From positions 20,829,838 through 20,893,837 of the forward strand of contig OZ020308.1 of NCBI GenBank assembly GCA_963971305.1: a stretch of 64,000 nt of DNA, given 5' to 3'. The position numbers were made by a program, and so were the translations under genes. The stretch comes from Arcuatula senhousia. Lineage: Eukaryota; Mollusca; Bivalvia; Mytilida; Mytilidae. Shown in pieces: positions 47,401-56,400 of this stretch; the first letter of the stretch is position 1; the number at the start of each line of letters is the position of its first letter. The notes below the pieces were generated by a model. That model saw only the letters and a program-made list of their open reading frames with translations, was not told where the DNA came from and did not search any database.

Positions 47401-50400
47401 TACACAGCATCAAAATGGGGTCTAAAAAGGGGAATTCTCTAATTGTCATCTGATTTAACTACTTCCCAGCCAGTTGTTAAAAAATATTTCTTCTCTCTAG
47501 AGAATTTTAAGTTCTCATTAATTTATTGGTCAATTTTACAGTAGGCGTGACCATTGCGACCAAAACTGCAAGAAAAACATTCGCCAATAAATATAATTCC
47601 TTAAGACAGTCACAATATATTTTAGTTTACTTTTGATATTTTCTGACACAGTTGTTATTTTTATGTTAATATACATTATGTTAATGAATATCATAAAAAC
47701 CTAAATGTTTAAATTACTTTTATTAACTTAAAACTCTTGGTAAAGCATAATAATATACTGACCAAATCAAGGTTAGGAGAATTTAAACTTTAACCAAAAT
47801 GAATCTCCTTTCTATTTGGTTTTCCAGAAAATTAAAGAAACAGCATCTTACATCATTTCTAGTGGATTATCAGATTTCTCAATCTCGATAGTTAAATGAC
47901 AGAATTTTAAGCTCTCGACAGAGTCTCGAGCTCAAAATTCCATCATTTAACTATCTTGATTGAGAAATCTGATAATCCACTTGAAACAATGTAAGAAGCT
48001 ATATTTCTGCTTCAGGTCCATTGCTCATCTACTTCCTGTAAAATGAAATCTGATCAGATTTGAAAGACTCCTTATATAATAAATCAAATCTTCAGTGTAT
48101 GTTGAAAAAGCAAAAACAGTGATAAAGATGCATATAACTTTATTGAGGCCAAACACATCTTTTAAACATATCATGCACATGATCTATTAACTATTACAGT
48201 CTTTAGCGGTGCCAGATATAAACAACATGCCAATGAGGAAGGTGAAAACTAGATTTGGAATTGAGACAATAACTCCTGAATCACTTACTCGAATACTTAC
48301 ATTCCTGATGGACAAGTTTGAGTTTGATGTAGTAGAGTCAAAGGAGGAACAGGATGTAGATTTTGATGACGTTCCGATTGAGCCAGGCCAGTTTAAATAC
48401 CCATACAAACACCTGCTAATATGGTCTGTCTTGTTGTTAAGGTAAACAAATACATGTGAAAAGAGTTCAAATTCTAGGCCAAACAAAAAAATGCTAGTAT
48501 GTCAGAGAGGCAGAATAATTCTGAAGGAACATTTAACATATTGGCTATTTAAAAATATGGATTGAAAAGACAAATAAGTATACAAAAGCACATTAAGCAA
48601 TTGTATCATTTGTAATTTTACAACTTCTCTTTATGAAATTAATTTAACTGCACAATTTGTAAATTAAAAACTTTTCAGTCATATAATGTTATGGCTATGT
48701 TGTTGTCATCTTCAGACATTTACCAATAGTTTCTGTGTAATAACTGAAGACCAATTATTTTTGAAATTTTAACATGATATTTATAGAACCTTAATTGCTG
48801 TTAAGGTTTGTGGTCCATACTAGACACAAAATAGTGAAATTTAAATGAAAGTAAAAACAAAACCAGGTCACATGACAAAAGTGCTTAGAATATTACAATA
48901 TTGTAGACAAAATATGGCTCACTTTGCCCTTAAGATGGGAGGAGAGCCAGTGACCAGTACTGTAGCTGCCTCCAGACTGAACCAGTCGTTAGTGGGTTAT
49001 GTACATAGAAATGAATTGGCTGTCAAGAATAGGATCATCTCACATAAAGGGTATGATTAATTCACTATGAAATTATATCCTAACGTCTATGGATACAAAA
49101 AGTTGCATTTACTTAGCTTTGATTTGTATATTATCTCAAATTAATAAGTTAATGGTGTCTATTTGTTTCCCATGCTACAAAATTTTGAAAGGGTAAAAAA
49201 AATCAGTTATGACAAAGAATAACAGCACAAATGAACACAACACCATAATAAACAAAACAAAAAACAAACTGAATAGCACTAGCAACAACTGAACTCAAGG
49301 GAGTGAACTCCGGTGCTCTAGAAAGATAGGTAGTTCCTGCTTGTTGCATCATACTTGTTGCTTTGCTGACAGATGATTCAATTTGTCAAATCCTGTAGAG
49401 GTGAAAAAAACGAATATATAAATTGCATTTGACTAGTTTGTCTATTGAACAAAATGTTAAATATTTAGTAAGATGATTTGTCATAGCATGTAGATGTTCA
49501 TTCTATACTCATTGTTTGACACTAACACTAGTTTGCTCAAGGACTTAAAGAAAATCAAGGAGGACTAGTAAAAGTTAAAGTTAAAAGTTCTATATTTTTA
49601 TTCTGTTTCATAGTGAATTTGACATATTAGCATCAGAGGTACTAGATGAATGCCATGAACGTGACCCTAACAAAGCTATGATGATAGCGGAGAGACGATC
49701 TCCGATGTGGAGTAACATGACCAGTATGCAGATGGCTGCATCAGCAGATAACCAGGTGGGTATTAATTATGACCATAACCCAATCAAGTGCCTGCTTCAG
49801 CCGATTACCAGGTGGGTATTAATTATGAACATAACCCAATCAAGTGCCTGCTTCAGCAGATAATCAGATGTGTTTAGGTATATAAAATATGGAATAGAAT
49901 ATAGAATATGTCCAAAAGATATGATGCCCCATCTCACAACATTTGGGACAATCAGATGGACAAACAGACTCAAACACTATATGTCCTCTTACTTTCATAG
50001 ATTAGGCATAAAAATGTGAACAATGATAAAGAATGGTGGAAGAACTTTAGATTTTAGATATAGATTTAAAATACTATAAATGATTCATCATACAAACCTT
50101 GTAATTTATTCCAATTTCAAACACCTATATACAAACAGAAAACTTGCATGATTTTATTTTGGGAATGAATATGTACTGGAGATAAAGAGGAAACCTGCCT
50201 AAACCTAAGCACTTTGGGGCTGAAGAATTTGTTCAGTTAACACATGTTTTTGGTTTATACAGGTAAAAATGCATAGAAATGAAAAGAGGGAACATATATG
50301 CCAATTTAGTGTATACAGGTTTATTATACCCCCGCTTCGAAGAAGAGGGGGGTATACTGTTTTACCCTTGTCCGTCTGTTCGTCCGTTCGTCCGTTCGTC

Positions 50401-53400
50401 CGTTCGTCCGTCCGTCCGTAACAAAACTTCCGTCGCATTTTTCTAAGCAACTACATGAGATAGAGATCTAATATTTTGTATACAGCTTCATTCTATAGTA
50501 CCATATGGTGTATACCGATTTTATGCTCCTAGGTAGTCTACTTCCTGTTTACCGAATACTAAGGTTTTTACACATAATGGACATAAATGCAAAATTTCCG
50601 TCACAGTTTCCCAAGCAACTACATGAGATGCAGGTCTGATATTTTGTATACAGCTTTATCCTATAGTACCATATGGTGTATACCAATTTTATGCTTTTAG
50701 GTAGTCTACTTCCTGTTTACCGAATACTTAGGTTTTTACACATAATGGACATAAATGCAAAATTTCCGTCACAGTTTCCCAAGCAACTACATGAGATACA
50801 GGTCTGATATTTTGTATACAGCTTTATCCTATAGTACCATATGGTGTATACCGATTTTATGCTTCTAGGTAGTCTACTTCCTGTTTACCGAATACTTAGG
50901 TTTTTACACATAATGGACATAAATGCAAAATTTCCGTCACAGTTTCCAAAGCAACTACATGAGATAGGGGTCTGATATTTTGTATACAGCTTTATTTTAT
51001 AGTTCCATATGGTGTATAGCGATTTTATTGTCTCGCCTGGGACGAATAGTCGCGGAAGGCGAGACATAGGTATTACTTTCCGGCGGCGGCGGTGGCGGCG
51101 TCGTAAACTTTTTTGTAAGACTTTTGTGGACAATGAATTGCTTGAAAAGTATAATAGCTAGGCATCTGATATTTGGTATACAGACAGTTCAGGTTATGGT
51201 CTACGCAACTGTCACCATGCCGTGTGACCCTGACCCCATTTTCACGCTCCAGTGACTCTGGGAACTTAGGTCTTTTTTCAGGTCGTAAACTTTTTTGTAA
51301 GACTTTTGTGGACAATGAATTGCTGGAAAAGTATATTAGCTAGGCATCTTATATTTGGTATACAGACAGTTCAGATTATGGTCTACACAACTGTCACCAT
51401 GCCATGTGACCCTGACCCCATTTTCACGCTCCAGTGACTTTGTGAACTTAGGTCTTTTTTCAGGCCTTAGACTTTTTTGTAAGACTTTTGTGGACGATGA
51501 ATATCTGAAAAAGTATATTAGCTAGGCATCTGATATTTGGTGTACAGACAGTTTAGGTTATGGTCTACGCAACTGTATCCATGCTGCGTGACCCTGACCC
51601 CATTTTCTTGCTCTAGTGACTCTGTGAACTTAGGTCTTTTTCAGGCTAAAAAAATTTTTTGTAAGACTTTTGTGGATGATGAATTGCTGGAAAGTTATAA
51701 TAGCTAGGCATCTGATATTGGGTAAACAGACAGTTGCGGTTATGGACAATGCAACTGTCACCATGCCATGTGACCATGACCCCATTTTTACGCTCCAGTG
51801 ACTCTGTGAACTTAGGCCTTTTTTTTCAGTCAGAAAACTTTTTGTAATTCTTGTGTGGACAATGGATTGATTGAATAGTATAATAACTAGGCATCTGTTA
51901 TTAGGCATACATACACTTTTTGTGTTTATATCAAGAAATGAAAGCTTAGGTAGTTGATTTTAGTGATGGCGCCGGCAGGCGAGACATACTTTTAGTGGCC
52001 ACACTTGTATTACTAGGTCAACTACTTCCTGTTTACCGAGTATTTAAACTTGTATGCGTGGCTTAGTTCGGGGAGCGGGGGTATCACTAGTGAGCATTAG
52101 CTCACAGATTTACTTGTTCAGTTTTGATTTAGAAAGGTTTTACTGAATCCCATGTTTTATCAACTCACAAAGTTAATTATGTAGTTTTAATTTGCATAGA
52201 TAGACAAAATTTTCTTTCTGCAAAATCAAAGAATTACATGTTAGACCAGATATCCTAAAAATATGTTTTGATATTTCATGTGTATTTAAAGTATGTTAAA
52301 AAGAATCATATTAATAAGTGAAAAAAAATCTGAAAAAAAAACTAGCATTGCATGGTGTAAATGTTTATATGACTCAATATTGAGCTTGTGTTTTAATAGA
52401 AAAAACTATAATGATTATATGTATCATTTTCAGACTTACTTAGCCTCAGTGGTATGTCAGAATTCAATCAACACTATCTGGAAGAGAGGAATAACTTCAT
52501 CTTGGCATAAGGTTGGTTAATATTGTCATATAAAAATATTGTTTTATTTCTCAATACCGTTTTGAGTCTTCAATTTAACCACTAACCCAAAGGGTTTGGT
52601 CAGTGAAGTAGTTACAGACTTCAAAAGTTTTCTTAAAATCCTGAGTTGAAGCACAACTTTGTGTACAAATAAAAATATATGGCCTTGAAAATGATGCTAG
52701 AAAAACTAGGTAAATACATACCTCACGGTCATTACCTAAATTTGTTTGTTTGTTGAAAAACTTTTCATGGATGTTTTAAATGTATGTAGACCATAATCAT
52801 AAAGAAATGTGGAATAAATGAATTTGACACAACCAACATATATAAACTGCAATTTAAAGCTACATACATAGATTGGTGCTAGGGTCCTATTTTACTGGGC
52901 ATGTTTGACATTCCTTTCTTAGGCAGCCTGGGTTGAAGTATAAAACAGAACGCGGGTGACCTCTGTTCTGTATGGGTCAATGATCTTTGTACCAAATAAA
53001 AGTGTACATTCTGAACAACCTAGGTAACATTATATTACTACGTCATTACCCAGGTTGTTCTTGTCCTGCACCATGTGAGCGACATTTTCCTACCTGTAGC
53101 TCCCTGGGTTTGAATTTTGAACGCAAGCTATGTCATTCAATGAAAAAAGTTTAATAGGAAAAAATCAATAAAAGATTTAGGTTTTGTCTGTAAACATAAT
53201 AACAAAGTTGTTTTCTTTTTTTAGGTTTTCTTTGTGAGCTTGTTTCCGCCCCTAGCAGCCACTCCATGGTTAGATGTAGATCACCTTGGAAACACCAGCA
53301 TGTCAGGTCTACAGAAACTTCTGACGTTTATCACATCACCCATAGCAAAGTTTACATATCACTCGGTAAGTTTAATTAACCATTATTTTAAAAAGAAAGG

Positions 53401-56400
53401 TGGATAAATAATTTTCTCATTTCTGATTTAATTTCAACATTATTATTTAAGACATTTTTTCTTAGAGGTGAAAGTCTGGGTTACAGAATTTGAGGGGGTT
53501 TTTTCCGCAGATAATCAACATGGAGTCGTATAACCTAAGATTCAATGCATGTCCCGTCTGATTCTTTTCTACTTCCCCTTTAATAAAATCCAGCAGTTTT
53601 GCTTTGGCTTATTTGTATTTTCTAGGTAAGTTCTATCAGTTTGCTACTTGCAACTTGATAGCTTTTACGAATTTCACGAAATACCATGTATGAAATTGTT
53701 TTTTTATGGCCTGACCAGTATTTGGATGGGGCATATAGTTTTACCCTTGTCTGTACGTCCGTACATCCGTACGTAACACTTTGGTAAAGTTCTTGGTTAA
53801 GGTCCATTACTCTGATACTAGATGTTGGGGGTCAATGATATTTACTACCAGATGGGTCTTGGGTAGGGCTACACCACCCACTAGAAATTAGGTCACTGTG
53901 ACATATATTTTATGCATGAACGACTTCGGTTAAGTTCTTGGTTAAGGTCCATAACTTGGATACTAGATGTTGGGGGTCAATGATATTTCACTATTAGATA
54001 TGTCTTAGGCAAAGTGACAACACCCACTAGAAATTAGGTCACTGTGACCTATATTTTATGCTTGAATGACTTTGGTTAAGTTCTTGGTTAAGGTCCATAT
54101 CTTGAATACTACATGTTGATTGTCAATGGTATTTCACCACTAGATGTGTCTTGGGTAACATGACACCACCCAATAAAAATAAGGTCACTGTGATCTATAT
54201 TTTATGCATGAACGACTTCGGTTAAGTTCTTGGTTAAGGTCCATAACTTGGATACTTGATGTTGGGGGTCAATGATATTTCTCCACTAGATGTGTCTTGG
54301 GTTAGGTTACACCATCCACTAGAAATGAGGTCACTGTGACCTATATTTTATGCATGAATGACTTTGGTTAAGTTCTTGGTTAAGGTCCATATCTTGAATA
54401 CTACATGTTAGGGGTCAATAATATTTCACTACTCGATTGGTCTTGGTAACATGGCACCACCCACCAGAAAGGTCACAGTGACCTATATTTTACACATGAA
54501 CACTTTTGATCAATTTCTTGGTAAAGGTCCATATCTTAGGTAATACACATTGAGGGTCAATGATATTTCAAGAACGGGAGGGCCATCCTATGGCTCATAG
54601 ACACATTTTCTAGTTTTTTATTATCATATAGGGATTACAAATGTCCAATGTATGAAATTTTATAACTATAGTGAACAGAGCAGAAACTTCTTGAAGCTTT
54701 TCAATTTTTATTTCTGTTTCAGATGATGTACCTTATATTTCTGATGTTGTTTACATATTTTGTCCTGGTTGAGTTCAGAATTAGTCATGTGACACCAATA
54801 GAGATTGTCTGTATGCTGTGGATAATTACCTTCATGATTGACAATTTCCACACAGTAGGTCACGTTTGATTATACAAATACTGTGGTTTCATTATTATTT
54901 ATCGGGTATTAGTTATCATGGGTGGCCTTGCCCACAAAATTCAATACCCCAGGAATAGGAAATTAAACATTAGTTTAAACATATTTATTGATCCTGGATT
55001 GGGAAACAGGCTTAATGCTTCTATAAATCCCTCTCCAGCTAGCAGTTTGCGAGTGTGGCCTTTGTAGACAGCCCCCATTGAGCCTACTCTTATCAAACTC
55101 TACAAAGGGGTCTTTAATGTGCACAGGGAATTGCTCTCCCCATACATGGGACAACATTAAATCTTCCCTTCTGAAGGACTAGCATCCTTTCTTGAGACCA
55201 TCCTCGCAAATGGTGTCAAGAGATAGATGATATATCTGTCCATGAAATTTTCCCCCCTGACGAGGATCGAACCACAAACCTCGGTGTTAGCAGTCTGACG
55301 CATTAACCACTACACCACTGGCTCTCAATTAAACATTGATCTGTATGCTGAAGACTTTAGAACCACAAATTTAACCAAATCCACGAACTGATCCTTTTTA
55401 TCAAACCATGAAAATTTGAACCCCAAAAAATAAATGAATCCACAGAAAAAATATCATTTTAGTGTCATAAAGGTTGAATAACTGTGAAAGTACAAAAATT
55501 AAGCAAAAGGAATATAAATATATAGCTTCTCAAGCCCTTTCTCATCTGTTTTGGGGCCGTTTTATTTTCTGTTTCTGTTGATGATTCATAAAATAAAAAC
55601 AAAAAACTGTCTATTTAAACCAAAAAGTTGGAAACTTAAAACATGATAACTATTTAATGCTATGAAGAGTATAAACAAAATAAAAACAAATTTTAAATTA
55701 AATATTTGTTCAGAAATATAATTCATTTCTTATATAAATATCAGAAAATGTAAGATGTAATTACTAATTGACAATGATTGAATTTTAATATTTTCTTCAT
55801 TATTTTCTTTAGTTTTTAGCATTTCCATCGCCAACCTTGAGAGGTACAAAAAGAGACTGGCTTGGGTCATTGAAAATCCTGGACCATTTGAACTGTATTT
55901 TAGCCTTAATTGCATTCTTCTTGCATTATGAAGGGACTTATTACAGTGAGGCCAAGGCTATATTCTGTGTTAATGCTGTGATATTTTATATAAAAGTTCT
56001 GGAGGTTTATACAGTAAACAGTAGACTTGGACCAAAAATGGTCATGATTAAAAAGATGGTAGGTTTTACTGTAAGAGTGATGTCAAGTGTGACTGGTAGC
56101 CTGCCAATGAAATTGTGCACAATGACCAATACAAACATAACCATTAATAAATAAAAAAATTCATTTGCCTGTTAGAATTTTTTTCTAATATAATAACACT
56201 TGAAAAAGTATTTAAACTAAGTCCAAGAATGATCTTTAAAATAAAAAAAAATAAATGAAGCCACAGTCAACAACTTCTTGTTAAATTTTCCCCTAATTGT
56301 TGATTAACAGCTCTGATAATAGATAACAGCATTGAGGAACCCCCCTCCCAAAAAAAACCAACATAATTTGGAGTAAATGGATAAAATACCATTGAATTAA

